DNA of 64,000 nucleotides from Ralstonia condita (GTDB lineage Bacteria > Pseudomonadota > Gammaproteobacteria > Burkholderiales > Burkholderiaceae), in contig NZ_CATYWO010000004.1 of the NCBI RefSeq assembly GCF_958405655.1, positions 310,001-374,000 on the forward strand, in the 5' to 3' direction. Below the pieces are notes generated by a model. It was not told the origin of the DNA and did no database searches. It worked only from the letters and a program-made list of their open reading frames with translations. Below, in pieces: positions 1 to 9,683 of the stretch (the stretch's first letter is position 1; each line of letters starts with the position of its first letter). The position numbers and the translations under genes are program-made.

Positions 1-730
1 CGATCGCTGGCTGGAGCAGTCCGGCAGCGACTGGTCGGTGGCGCAGCTGCTCGGCTACTCGACCCTGGTCGCGCTGTGCACCCTTGCGCTGGGCGCCTGG
101 CTGCCGTTTCCGTTCAGCATCGTGGCGGCCGGCGCGCTGCTCGCGGCCACGCTTCCCGCCCTGCACATTGCGTCGCTCCGGCGCAAACGCCTGAAGAAGC
201 TGGAGGCGCAGCTTCCTGACGCGGTCGACATGATTGCCCGCGCGCTGCGCGCCGGCCACTCGTTTGCCAGCGCGCTCGGCATGGTCGGGCAGGAGATCAA
301 GGAGCCGATGGGCCCGGAGTTCCGCACCACCTTCGAAGAGATCAACTACGGCGTGCCGATCGACGAGGCACTGACGAACCTGGCCAAGCGGGTGCCCGTG
401 AGCGACCTGCGCTACTTCGTGATCGCCGTGCTCATCCAGCGCGAGAGCGGTGGCAACCTGGCCGAGATTCTCGACACCATCGGCATGCTGGTGCGCGAGC
501 GCCTGAAGCTCTACGCCAAGATCCGGGTGCTGTCAGCCGAGGGTCGCCTGTCGGCCTGGATCCTGGGCCTGCTGCCCTTCTGCACGGCCGCGCTGATCCT
601 CATCGTCAACCCGGATTTCATGAAGGTGCTGTGGACGGACCCGATCGGCCTGAAGATGATCGGCGTCGCGCTACTCAACATGCTGCTTGGTCTGATCTGG
701 ATGCGAAAGATCATCCGCATCCGTGTCTGA
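1..730 (+). CDS. tadB: Tad/Flp pilus assembly inner-membrane protein TadB (5' truncated)
   Basis: Platform protein of the Tad (Flp pilus) secretion machine, a type II secretion F (GspF) family membrane protein. The frame is open from base 2 with no start needed, so the true start lies before the window. The visible part has a hydrophobic segment near its N-terminus, a basic loop, the T2SF core (ALRAGHSFASAL, then a QRESGGNLAEIL stretch typical of TadB/C) and two C-terminal membrane segments. It is followed after 59 bases by tadC, the usual order. Identity is strong from the T2SF motifs and the TadC neighbour. Confidence 0.9.
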   Translation, partial: DRWLEQSGSDWSVAQLLGYSTLVALCTLALGAWLPFPFSIVAAGALLAATLPALHIASLRRKRLKKLEAQLPDAVDMIARALRAGHSFASALGMVGQEIKEPMGPEFRTTFEEINYGVPIDEALTNLAKRVPVSDLRYFVIAVLIQRESGGNLAEILDTIGMLVRERLKLYAKIRVLSAEGRLSAWILGLLPFCTAALILIVNPDFMKVLWTDPIGLKMIGVALLNMLLGLIWMRKIIRIRV

Positions 731-789
731 CGTACACGCGTCATGCAACCTGACATGACGGAACGATTTCGCTTTGGGGGGAGACGATC

Positions 790-1752
790 ATGCAAGCGCT
801 CAATTCCGGACAACTTCTTATCCTCGCACTGATCTTCGTGGCTGCCTTTGGCGGCGCGCTTGGGTTGCTGCATCTGTTTTCTCCGAGCCGCACACGCGGC
901 CGGGTACAGCAGATCGGAGGCCAGACCATCGGTACCGACCTGGTCGGCGGCCCCGACCATGCCTGGGTCGAAAAGCTGGCGACGTGGGCCAAGCCGGTCT
1001 CGCAACTGTCCCTGCCCAAAGAAGGCTGGGACAGCTCGCAGCTGCGCGTGCGCTTCATGAACGCGGGATGGCGCCAGCCCTGGGCCCCATCCTTGTACTT
1101 CGGCGTCAAGACGACGCTGGCGATCGCTCTCCCATTGCTGGGTCTGATGGTGTTGGGCGCCCGGCCGGAACATCACAGCCAGGAGTTGATTTTTGCCATT
1201 CTCGGTCTGCTGAGCGCCATCGGTTACTACCTGCCCAACGCCGTGCTGGCGCGCAGGATCGAAACACGCAAGCGCGCCGTGTTTGAAGAGTTTCCCGACA
1301 TGCTCGATCTGCTCACCGTATGCGTTGAGGCCGGGTTGGGTCTGGACGCCGCCATGATGCGTGTGGCCGATGAGCTCGCGCTGCGCTGTCCCGTCATGGC
1401 CGAAGAGATGGAGCTCACCCTGCTGGAACTGCGCTCCGGTTTCTCCAAGGAGAAGGCCCTCACCAACCTAGCGCTGCGTACGGGCGTGGAAGATGTCGAC
1501 CGGTTTGCCTCGATGCTGATCCAGGCCGACCGCTTCGGGACGAGCCTGGCCGATTCGCTGCGCGTGCTGTCCGACATGCTGCGCACCAAGCGTCGGATGC
1601 TCGCCGAAGAACAGGCCGCAAAGATTGCGCTCAAGCTGCTTTTCCCGCTGATCTTCTTCATCTTTCCAACGCTGCTGCTGGTGTTGCTTGGCCCGGCGTT
1701 CATCCAGATCTACCGCGTGCTGCTGCCAACCATGACCGGCCAGGGAGGCTGA
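790..1752 (+). CDS. tadC: Tad/Flp pilus assembly inner-membrane protein TadC
   Basis: Second T2SF-family platform protein of the Tad pilus, 320 residues, the normal size. It has one N-terminal membrane segment (about residues 7-27), two closely spaced segments near 105-145, the conserved core EFPDMLDLLTVCVEAGLGLDAAM, and a hydrophobic C-terminal pair. The core carries the Ala/Gly-rich T2SF helix and a QADRFGTSLADSLRV segment. The ATG at 790 follows a G-rich ribosome site (GGGGGGAGA). It is probably cotranscribed with tadB. Usually a TPR protein (tadD) follows; here the gene ends at a hairpin-plus-T tract and no coding region follows for 800 bases. Confidence 0.93.
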   Translation: MQALNSGQLLILALIFVAAFGGALGLLHLFSPSRTRGRVQQIGGQTIGTDLVGGPDHAWVEKLATWAKPVSQLSLPKEGWDSSQLRVRFMNAGWRQPWAPSLYFGVKTTLAIALPLLGLMVLGARPEHHSQELIFAILGLLSAIGYYLPNAVLARRIETRKRAVFEEFPDMLDLLTVCVEAGLGLDAAMMRVADELALRCPVMAEEMELTLLELRSGFSKEKALTNLALRTGVEDVDRFASMLIQADRFGTSLADSLRVLSDMLRTKRRMLAEEQAAKIALKLLFPLIFFIFPTLLLVLLGPAFIQIYRVLLPTMTGQGG

Positions 1753-1832
1753 CATGAGAGGCCGCGGCTAGCCTGGCGGCAAAGGCCCCCGGACCGTCAT
1801 CCGGCGCACCGCGCCGGAACGGTGGTCCAGTT

Positions 1833-1855
1833 CCCGGACGCGCGCCGGGTTTTTT
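1833..1855 (+). terminator. Rho-independent terminator after tadC
   Basis: A 5-bp perfect stem (CCCGG at 1833-1837 with CCGGG at 1845-1849, 7-base loop) is followed by six T. A second, T-less hairpin lies just before it (CCGGCGC 1801-1807 / GCGCCGG 1811-1817). Its position 80 bases past the tadC stop suits the end of the tadBC transcript. Confidence 0.55.
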
Positions 1856-2021
1856 CCGTTGTGCAAGACGGGTTCGATCGGGCCGGGATGCTCCCACTTT
1901 CAGGGCCTGATGGCGATCGTCTGGATGGCAACACGTGGCGGCAGTGGCGGCAGTGGCGGCGCGATGTCGCCGGCGCATCCCTTTTTACCGCCTCCCGGGG
2001 CGAAGCCGCTTTCGCGGTGCG

Positions 2022-2420
2022 GCCACAGGCAGTCAGCAAGGAAACGCGCGCCAGAGAGCGCGGAATCTCCTCGCATCTGTGTCGCCAGACGGAAGAGACA
2101 GCGCAACCGCGCTGCCGTCAGAGACGCCTCCGTCTTCGATCCGTCCGCTTGCAAGGTGTCGAGGTGCCATCGAAGACAGGACGCCATGAGACAAAGGCCA
2201 ACGTCTCGCGGGGCAGGCCTTGTTGTCGTGGCCGGTGCGCAGACGACCGGACTGTTGACCTTCTGCCCTACGCGGCGTCTTGGTTCTCCGCAGCAAGGTG
2301 GAAAAAAAGAGGGAGGCTTGTCCCAGCGCACCGCGTTTGCCGCCTGCTGCGCCTGGTGACCGACACTCACGGGAGCTTTCGGCGCAGCAGGCGTTCCTTT
2401 GCTTGCTGACTGCCTGTGGC
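2022..2420. repeat. Long inverted repeat, 19-bp perfect arms about 360 bases apart, with internal hairpins
   Basis: The arm at 2022-2040 (GCCACAGGCAGTCAGCAAG) is the exact reverse complement of 2402-2420. Pairing continues inward imperfectly for about 12 more positions. Inside are a nested 13-bp perfect inverted repeat (CGCCTGCTGCGCC 2341-2353 with 2381-2393) and a bulged hairpin (GACGG 2088-2092 / CCGTC 2115-2119 enclosing CAGCGC / GCGCTG). The arrangement could be a structured RNA closed by a long terminal helix, or a small non-autonomous element with terminal inverted repeats. I see no target duplication at its edges. Confidence 0.6.
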
Positions 2421-2552
2421 GACATGAAGACAGCAGGCCAGCGCCCGCAGCGTATCAACCGCGGGGGCCCATGCGCGCCGCAGGCGCTGCCGGCCCGCAG
2501 CGATGGTGATCCACGAGGTCTCGGATACGCACCCCGCAAGCCACGCGGCCGA

Positions 2553-2999
2553 TCAGGAGCAAACAGCGCTGCTGTTGGGATCCTGCCCCATGACTTCACG
2601 TGGCAGGTAGGTGGAGAAACTCGGTACGGCCAGTTGCGAGAAGCCGATCCAGGTGGCTGGCGAATAGGCCGCAACCGACATCCCCGTGACGCTGACGGCG
2701 ACACCACCGCAGTTCGTTGCGTCGCACGTCGAGCTTGGGGTCCCGCTGGTGTCGTACCACTGCACGGTCACGTTGGACGACGTGAGCGCAGGCAGGATCG
2801 TCTGCATCTTGGCAACCACGGACGTCGAACCCTGCGCGCAGACCACGGCCTGACGCGCCCCCCAGCGGGTCGCCTCACCCACCGCATTCCAGGTGAAGAG
2901 AATGCGCCCAAAGTCGAGGATGGCGAGCAGCACCGTCAGAAAGAGCGCCGCCACAATGGCAAACTCGACCGCCGTCGTACCTTTCTGGTGCTTATTCAT
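2553..2999 (-). CDS. TadE-type pseudopilin (TadE/TadG-like)
   Basis: Small Tad-locus pseudopilin of 148 residues. It begins with a short basic leader and the TadE signature GTTAVEFAI followed by a hydrophobic helix (about residues 10-30) and FGRILFTWNAVGEATRWGARQA, the conserved post-helix region. The remainder is a periplasmic domain with three cysteines in a CDATNC stretch that may form a disulfide. The start overlaps the end of the next pseudopilin gene upstream by 8 bases, so translation is likely coupled. Such minor pilins are processed by the prepilin peptidase TadV/CpaA, not present in this window. Confidence 0.88.
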   Translation of the reverse strand: MNKHQKGTTAVEFAIVAALFLTVLLAILDFGRILFTWNAVGEATRWGARQAVVCAQGSTSVVAKMQTILPALTSSNVTVQWYDTSGTPSSTCDATNCGGVAVSVTGMSVAAYSPATWIGFSQLAVPSFSTYLPREVMGQDPNSSAVCS

Positions 3000-3483
3000 A
3001 GGACTGCCTCATGGTCACGGAGATGTTCCCGAATGGGAACGAGGTGAGCGACCCGCTGCCGCCTGAATAGAAGCGCGTGAAGGCCAGCATGTCGATCACC
3101 GGATTGAAGGTGTAGCCTGTGATCGTTACGGTGACCGTGTTGATCGCGGGGTTGGTGCCTTGCGCAATATTCGACGTGCAGCTTGTGTTCGACGCATCGC
3201 AGATGGCGACCATGCTGGCCTTGAGTCCAGGCACCAGCGTTGGCTGCGTGCTGGCGGGCGTTGGCGTGCCATAGACCACCAGGTTCTGCGCTGTTGCATA
3301 CGCGCTGGCATTGCCCGCCGCCTGCGTACTCAGATAGCGGGTCGCATCTCGCGCGGCTTTGGCCAGCGTGTTGTACGTATAGATGGCCCTGCCGAACTCC
3401 GTGATGGCGAAGGTGATCGCCAGCAGCAAGCTGAGCGTGATGGCCAGTTCGACCACTGCGACGCCGCGTTGTCGTGTCTTCAT
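2992..3483 (-). CDS. TadE/TadF-type pseudopilin
   Basis: A second minor pseudopilin, 163 residues. The leader MKTRQRGVAVVELAI and the following hydrophobic stretch (about 8-28) then FGRAIYTYNTLAKAARDATRYLS match the TadE family. A periplasmic domain with two cysteines follows (CDASNTSC). It sits 9 bases after the TadG-type gene and overlaps the third gene, giving a three-gene unit read on the minus strand. Assignment as TadE or TadF cannot be settled from sequence alone. Confidence 0.87.
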   Translation of the reverse strand: MKTRQRGVAVVELAITLSLLLAITFAITEFGRAIYTYNTLAKAARDATRYLSTQAAGNASAYATAQNLVVYGTPTPASTQPTLVPGLKASMVAICDASNTSCTSNIAQGTNPAINTVTVTITGYTFNPVIDMLAFTRFYSGGSGSLTSFPFGNISVTMRQSYE

Positions 3484-3492
3484 GGCGCGCTC

Positions 3493-4737
3493 CTACTCCA
3501 CCAGTGCCGGAACGAGCGGGCCGACGTTGCCGCCGGCCAGACCGCTCGGCGTGCATGGGCTGCCGACGCTCCCTCCGTTGCCCAGGTATTCGAACTGAAT
3601 GGTCGTGGTCGGACCGTCCACGGGCTGCAGCATGAGCATGCAGGCGTAGTCCATGATCTTCGAGGCCGACGACACGACGGGCACCAGCACGATACGCCGG
3701 CTGGTCCCGTAGGTCGCAAGATCGCCGGTCGACCCGCTCGTGGCAAGGTTCTGATAGCCGCCCTTGATATTCAGGCCAGTGATGACGTTACCAGCCTGGA
3801 CTGTGGTTCCAGTATTCGCGTAGTTGGCGTATGCGAGCCGTTTGGTCTTGAAGTTGGCGGCAGTCGCATCGGAGCCCGCAGCGGGTGTGCCGCTGTAGGC
3901 GTTCTGGGGCACGGCATTCTTCCAGTTGGTGGACGTATAGGCATAGCCCGTGAAATCGGGCCGGAGATCGGCTGCGGTGAACTTGTTCTTGTAGATACCG
4001 AAGCGGGCATTCCATGCATCATCGACCGCGACCTTCGCGCCGGGTGTGCCCAGCGAGTCGCCGACCTTCGAATTGCAGTAGCCGACGTTCATCTCGGATT
4101 TCGTCTCGCTGGCATTGGTGGAGCCATCGAGGTTGTACCAGCCCATCTCGCCCGGCGTGGGTGAGCCACCGGAATACAGCATGCTGACCCACTCGCCCTT
4201 CTGGTAGCCGTAGTCTGGCGCCGCACCGCCCGACTTCGGCAGCAGGCCGACCGGGATCGGGCACGTGCTCTGCGCATGCACGCGCGTTGCCACCGCCAGT
4301 GCGGCAACCGCGTTGCTGGAGGCCCCGCCCACCATCTTGATCAGATACGCCACGATGCCACTCGTCGCGTGATTGCACTTCACGTAGCTGGACGTCGTCG
4401 AGGCGCTTCCAGCGGGACTGTACAGGCCTGTCAATGAAGTGCTGAAGGTGATGTCCGCGTCCGTGATGGATGCAGAGGTCTTCTGGTAGACGACCTTGTT
4501 CGCGTTGCCTGCGGTCTTTCCGGCACTGGTCGCCCGTGTCAGCGCATCCGTCGCACCATCCAGCTCTTGCGCGGCGGCCAGGGCGCAACTGTCCACGGCC
4601 GACTGCAGCTCCGTCTTGGCGACAAACAGCCCACTCAGGTCGACGACCAGTCCCGCCATGCCCAGCAACACGGCAAGGATCAGCCCAACCATCGGAAGCA
4701 CTGCCCCTCGTTCTCTGTGCTTGTTATGCGTGCGCAT
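3493..4737 (-). CDS. TadG-like pilus assembly protein
   Basis: 414-residue protein with an N-terminal Tad domain: basic residues, RGAVLPMVGLILAVLLGMAGLVVDLSGLF membrane helix (about 11-37) and the conserved QSAVDSCALAAAQEL segment. The rest is a large exported domain rich in Ser, Thr, Gly and Asn, ending in a CMLMLQPVDG stretch and a Cys near the C-terminus. It lacks an obvious von Willebrand MIDAS motif, so it is a short TadG relative. The ATG at 4737 follows a strong ribosome site (GGAGGTG). It is first gene of the minus-strand pilin group, so the promoter should lie in 4738-4967. Confidence 0.85.
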   Translation of the reverse strand: MRTHNKHRERGAVLPMVGLILAVLLGMAGLVVDLSGLFVAKTELQSAVDSCALAAAQELDGATDALTRATSAGKTAGNANKVVYQKTSASITDADITFSTSLTGLYSPAGSASTTSSYVKCNHATSGIVAYLIKMVGGASSNAVAALAVATRVHAQSTCPIPVGLLPKSGGAAPDYGYQKGEWVSMLYSGGSPTPGEMGWYNLDGSTNASETKSEMNVGYCNSKVGDSLGTPGAKVAVDDAWNARFGIYKNKFTAADLRPDFTGYAYTSTNWKNAVPQNAYSGTPAAGSDATAANFKTKRLAYANYANTGTTVQAGNVITGLNIKGGYQNLATSGSTGDLATYGTSRRIVLVPVVSSASKIMDYACMLMLQPVDGPTTTIQFEYLGNGGSVGSPCTPSGLAGGNVGPLVPALVE

Positions 4738-4967
4738 ATGCCTTCACCTCCGCCGGCGTGAATGCTGACCGGCTGCCGTACTGACAACCTGATGCGAAAC
4801 ACCTGTCGCATGCAGGCTTCCCCGTCCCTTTCACGTCAGTTGTAGCCGCCGCAGGCGAAGTGCGAAACTGGCCGTAGGTATGATTCAGCGGTGAAACGCG
4901 ACGCGGCTTGTGGCGTGGCACTGCAATGCGCGGCGCGAGCGCCATGCACCCGCGCATGATGCAGGGC

Positions 4968-5414
4968 TCAGCGAAACGTCCAGAACCGGTGCAGCACGAA
5001 GGTGAGGGGCGGCACCGCGAGCAGGATGGCGACGAGCCCGGCCCAGTAAGTCAGACCCAGCGTCTGCGCAAGCCACGAGATGGCCAGCGTCAGCGCCAGT
5101 CCGAGCAGCGACACCGCATAGAAGCGCAGGAAGTTGGCACGTCCCGGCTTGGCGGAAAAGCTCCAGAACGCGTTGAGCAGATACGAGCAGACGTTGGCAC
5201 AGACAAACGCCACCCCGTTTGCGGTCACCTGTGAAGCAGAGAGGCCGTTGATGAGCGAGGTTGCAATCGCCACATGCACGCCGGTCGCCGCCACGCCAGA
5301 CACCCCAAAGCGGCATACGCGCACGATCGTCATCGGATTCGGCAGCCAGCGTGCCAGGGCTGACGGCAGCACGCCCACCAATGCCTCCACGACGCCGGAC
5401 TCCGCCTCTCGCAT
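4968..5414 (-). CDS. GtrA-family membrane protein
   Basis: 148-residue GtrA/DPMS1-type protein with four membrane helices, of the kind that moves or holds polyprenyl-linked sugars at the inner membrane. The features seen are the family opening VCRFGVSGVAATGVHVAIAT, the mid-helix NAFWSFSAK motif and the closing RFWTFR. I start it at the ATG at 5414 because GGGGGGAG lies 6 bases upstream; the in-frame TTG at 5432 would lie in that ribosome site. It is alone between the tad genes and the groEL terminator, with no glycosyltransferase next to it. Confidence 0.85.
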   Translation of the reverse strand: MREAESGVVEALVGVLPSALARWLPNPMTIVRVCRFGVSGVAATGVHVAIATSLINGLSASQVTANGVAFVCANVCSYLLNAFWSFSAKPGRANFLRFYAVSLLGLALTLAISWLAQTLGLTYWAGLVAILLAVPPLTFVLHRFWTFR

Positions 5415-5536
5415 GATCAACTCCCCCCGCAACGCATTGTTGGTGGCGGCGGAGTCGGCCGAAATCCATCAGATGGATGACGCAGTCGCGGGGAATCGGA
5501 CGAGATGCGCTCGCGCGTCAATGGCACACCGGCAAC

Positions 5537-5573
5537 AAAAAACCCCGCAGGCTCGCACCCGCGGGGTTTTTTG
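5537..5573 (-). terminator. Strong bidirectional terminator after groEL
   Basis: A 12-bp perfect stem (AAAAAACCCCGC 5537-5548 with GCGGGGTTTTTT 5561-5572) encloses a 12-base loop. Read on the minus strand it gives a GC-rich hairpin followed by six T, 51 bases beyond the groEL stop. It can also work on the plus strand. Confidence 0.92.
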
Positions 5574-5623
5574 TTTGGAACAGCCATCCCGGAGGATGGC
5601 CGGGCCAGGGCCGGTGCGGCAAA

Positions 5624-7267
<1,644 letters not shown>

Positions 7268-7368
7268 CTTGAGAATCTCCGAAATCTTTGGATGTTGCCC
7301 GCGCGCTCAGTCAGCGGCGCCGGCAATGAGGATTGGGTTACGGGTAAGCGATGCGACGGAGCGCGTGC

Positions 7369-7659
7369 TTACTTTTGCACCACGGCCATGATGTCTTCTT
7401 CGCGCATGACCAGGACTTCCTGGCCATCCACCTTGACGGACTGGCCGGCGTACTTGCCGAACAGCACGCGGTCGCCGACCTTCACGTCCAGCGCGATCGC
7501 ATTGCCCTTGTCGTCTTTCTTGCCCGGGCCGACGGCCAGCACTTCGCCTTGATCCGGCTTTTCAGCGGCGGCGTCGGGGATGACGATGCCCGAAGCGGTC
7601 TTCGTCTCGTTGTCCAGGCGCTTCACGATCACGCGGTCGTGCAAAGGACGCAGGTTCAT
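7369..7659 (-). CDS. groES: 10-kDa co-chaperonin GroES
   Basis: GroEL lid protein, 96 residues. The start is placed at the ATG at 7659 (MNLRPLHDRVIVKR) because GAGGAG lies 6 bases upstream and all GroES proteins begin this way; an upstream in-frame ATG at 7695 would add 12 residues of non-conserved sequence. The mobile loop (about residues 17-33, ETKTASGIVIPDAAAEKP) and the C-terminal KVDGQEVLVMREEDI are intact. Confidence 0.98.
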   Translation of the reverse strand: MNLRPLHDRVIVKRLDNETKTASGIVIPDAAAEKPDQGEVLAVGPGKKDDKGNAIALDVKVGDRVLFGKYAGQSVKVDGQEVLVMREEDIMAVVQK

Positions 7660-7750
7660 ACACAACTCCTCAATGCAAAGTGAGTGTTTATTCACAAAAC
7701 GCGCCGCAGAACGCGGCGCATCGGGAAAGCATCGGGAACCGGAGGCGTTG

Positions 7751-7777
7751 TTAGCACTCCTGCCCGGCGAGTGCTAA
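7751..7777. promoter_or_regulatory. CIRCE operator (HrcA binding site)
   Basis: TTAGCACTC at 7751-7759, nine bases, then GAGTGCTAA at 7769-7777: a perfect match to the CIRCE consensus. It lies about 92 bases ahead of groES and abuts the -10 box, so HrcA bound here would block transcription start. hrcA itself is not in the window. Confidence 0.97.
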
Positions 7778-7805
7778 TTATAGGGACGGGGTATGACGAT
7801 TTCAA
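7777..7805 (-). promoter_or_regulatory. Sigma70 promoter of groES-groEL
   Basis: On the minus strand, TTGAAA (7805-7800), a 17-base spacer and TATAAT (7782-7777), almost ideal housekeeping boxes. The -10 box shares its last base with the CIRCE operator. I see no sigma32-type CTTGAAA-N-CCCCAT spacing that fits better, though the GTCATACCCCGTCC spacer has a C-rich run, so an overlapping heat-shock promoter cannot be excluded. Confidence 0.88.
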
Positions 7806-8021
7806 GAACGGGGGAAACCGAAGTTTTTGTCGAGATTCACGCAACGCTGGCCTGTGTTCACCCAGCTTCGAACTCATCCCAGAGCCTCAGCGCACACCAG
7901 AACCAAACATTCCTTTCAATTTCATAGGGTTACGCAACGATCGGCCGCTCAAAGCGCCACCCTCATGGAAGGAAGATGACGGCAAGCGCGCCCGGTAACC
8001 ACCCAGCTTGCCGATCGGTGT

Positions 8022-8945
8022 TCATCCCTTGGCTCCTTGGGCAATGGCAGTCTTGGTAGCGATTGCAGGCTGGCGGGCCAGTTCAATGAAGGCCCGCACG
8101 TAGTCAATGGCGGTGTCCGCTTCGCGTGCGCCCAGGAAGATTTGCTTGGCGATGCCGCGCGCGCCCAGCCGCACGGGTACCACGTCGATCTTGGCCGCGT
8201 ATTCCTCGACCAGCCAGCGCGGCAGGGCGGCCACGCCGCGGCCGCTGGCCACCATCTGCAGCATGATGTCGGTGGTTTCGATGGCTTTGTGGCGCCTGGG
8301 CGTTACACCGGCCGGCAACAGGAACTGGCTGTATATGTCCAGGCGCTCGATGTCCACGGGGTAGCTGATGAGCACTTCCCGGGTCAGCTGCCGGGGTTTC
8401 ACATAGGCCGCCGAAGCCAGGGCATGGCCCCGCGCCACGACCAGCACCTGCTCGTAGTCGAATACGGGTTCGAACTTCAGCCCCGGCTTGAACAACGGGT
8501 CCGGCGTGACCAGCAGGTCGATCTCGTAGCCGAACAGCGCACCGATCCCGCCGAACTGAAACTTCTGCTTGACGTCCACATCCACGTCGGGCCATGCGGC
8601 CAGATAGGGAGACACCACTTTGAGCAGCCACTGGTAGCAGGGATGGCATTCCATGCCGATACGCAGCGCCCCGCGCTCGCCCTGCGCGAATTGGCCGAGG
8701 CGCTCTTCGGCCAGATCCAGTTGCGGCAGCACCCGGTTCGCCACGGCCAGCAGATATTGGCCGGCCTGCGTCAGGCGCAGGCTTCGTCCTTCGCGCAGCC
8801 AAATGTCGGTGCCCAGCTGAAGCTCTAGTTTCTTCATGCTGTGGCTCAGGGCCGACTGGGTCAGGTTCAGTACGCCTGCGGCGGCCGTCAACGACCCTTG
8901 CTTCTCGACCTGCTGAACGATGCTGAGGTGGATGCGCTCAAGCAT
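8022..8945 (-). CDS. LysR-type transcriptional regulator, MetR-like
   Basis: 307-residue LysR protein. The N-terminal winged helix-turn-helix (residues 1-60) has LTAAAGVLNLTQSALSHSMKKLE; the rest is the two-lobed effector-binding domain. The opening MLERIHLSIVQQVEKQGSLTAAA resembles MetR, the homocysteine-responsive activator of methionine genes. It is divergent from an FMN reductase, mesX and mesD genes with 111 bases between, the usual arrangement for a LysR activator and its targets. A role controlling methionine synthesis is therefore inferred from sequence likeness and context. Confidence 0.85.
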   Translation of the reverse strand: MLERIHLSIVQQVEKQGSLTAAAGVLNLTQSALSHSMKKLELQLGTDIWLREGRSLRLTQAGQYLLAVANRVLPQLDLAEERLGQFAQGERGALRIGMECHPCYQWLLKVVSPYLAAWPDVDVDVKQKFQFGGIGALFGYEIDLLVTPDPLFKPGLKFEPVFDYEQVLVVARGHALASAAYVKPRQLTREVLISYPVDIERLDIYSQFLLPAGVTPRRHKAIETTDIMLQMVASGRGVAALPRWLVEEYAAKIDVVPVRLGARGIAKQIFLGAREADTAIDYVRAFIELARQPAIATKTAIAQGAKG

Positions 8946-8977
8946 TCACATGATTCCTATTCATGAATTTGTGAAAT
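8943..8977. promoter_or_regulatory. Candidate LysR/MetR operator in the divergent intergenic region
   Basis: A perfect palindrome ATTCATGAAT (8959-8968) lies inside an outer inverted repeat TTCACA (8945-8950) / TGTGAA (8970-8975). MetR sites are built from TGAA...TTCA half sites, and several such half sites occur here. The outer arm touches the regulator start codon, which would suit autoregulation. No footprint evidence is available. Confidence 0.45.
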
Positions 8978-9056
8978 AAAACCATTTTACTTCATTGATC
9001 CACATCAATACCATGCGTTCCGATTGTTCGATCGCAGCCATCTGAAAGAAAAAAAA

Positions 9057-9638
9057 ATGACACGTCCACTTCGAGTAGTAGCGGTTTCCGGCGGACTGCA
9101 ACGCCCCTCCAAGGCTGCAGCCCTGGCAGAGCACCTGCTGGATCTGATCGCCGACGAAGTTCCGTGCCAACAACGCCTGATCGAACTGGGCGAACTCGCG
9201 CCACAGCTTGCCGGCGCGGTCTGGCGATCCCAACTGCCCGATACGGTGGAGCGGGAACTCGCGGCGGTCGAGCAAGCTGACGTCCTGGTGGTGGCAACGC
9301 CCGTCTACCGCGGCTCTTACACCGGGCTGTTCAAGCATTTCTTCGACTTCATCCACCAGGACGCCCTGATCGACAAACCCGTTCTGTTGGCAGCCACTGG
9401 CGGGAGTGAGCGCCATGCCCTGGTGATCGACCACCAGTTGCGGCCGCTGTTCAGCTTTTTCCAGGCACGCACATTGCCGCTGGGCGTCTATGCGACCGAC
9501 AAGGATTTCGTGGATTACCGCCTGCAGGACGAGGCCCTGATTGAGCGGGCAAGACTGGCCGTCCAACGGGCATTGCCGTTGGTCGAATTGACGCACCACG
9601 CCAGGTCGTCTCTGGCCGATGCGGTGGTTGTGGCCTGA
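9057..9638 (+). CDS. NAD(P)H-dependent FMN reductase (MsuE/SsuE family)
   Basis: Flavodoxin-fold reductase, 193 residues, that would use NAD(P)H to make free reduced FMN for a partner enzyme. Seen in the sequence: the phosphate-binding opening VVAVSGGLQRPSKAAALAEHL, then ADVLVVATPVYRGSYTGLFKHFFDFI and LLAATGGSERHALVIDHQLRPLFSFF, all typical of MsuE. I start at the ATG at 9057, preceded by GAAAG; an upstream TTG in frame at 9024 has no support. No sulfonate monooxygenase gene is adjacent. Instead it is first of three genes with mesX and mesD, so its reduced flavin may serve that system (inference). Confidence 0.88.
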   Translation: MTRPLRVVAVSGGLQRPSKAAALAEHLLDLIADEVPCQQRLIELGELAPQLAGAVWRSQLPDTVERELAAVEQADVLVVATPVYRGSYTGLFKHFFDFIHQDALIDKPVLLAATGGSERHALVIDHQLRPLFSFFQARTLPLGVYATDKDFVDYRLQDEALIERARLAVQRALPLVELTHHARSSLADAVVVA

Positions 9639-9683
9639 AACACGAATTGGCTTTTCTCTCCGAAATTAGGTCACTGGATCACA

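Larger units (their letters stand above)
1753..2552. other. 800-base gene-free interval between the convergent Tad gene groups
   Basis: I see no convincing coding region here. The open frames present on both strands give Arg/Pro/Ser-rich, low-complexity translations without motifs, start signals or membrane segments typical of tad genes. The interval contains the tadC terminator, a run of GGCGGCAGT units (about 1935-1965), and a long inverted repeat (separate entry). Tad loci often carry tadD-like TPR or DUF3613 genes at this place; none is recognisable. Confidence 0.6.

Noticed and set aside
1860..1900. GGGTTCGATCGGG, like a tRNA T-arm
   Set aside because: No acceptor stem, D-arm or anticodon arm fits around it, and no tmRNA or RNase P signature is present.
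2022..2420. Insertion sequence
   Set aside because: The arms resemble terminal repeats, but no transposase frame or target duplication is seen; kept as an unexplained repeat.
1822..2707. Several open frames in the gap between tadC and the pseudopilin genes
   Set aside because: All give Arg/Pro/Ser-rich low-complexity products with no ribosome site or family likeness; the inverted repeat explains the sequence better.
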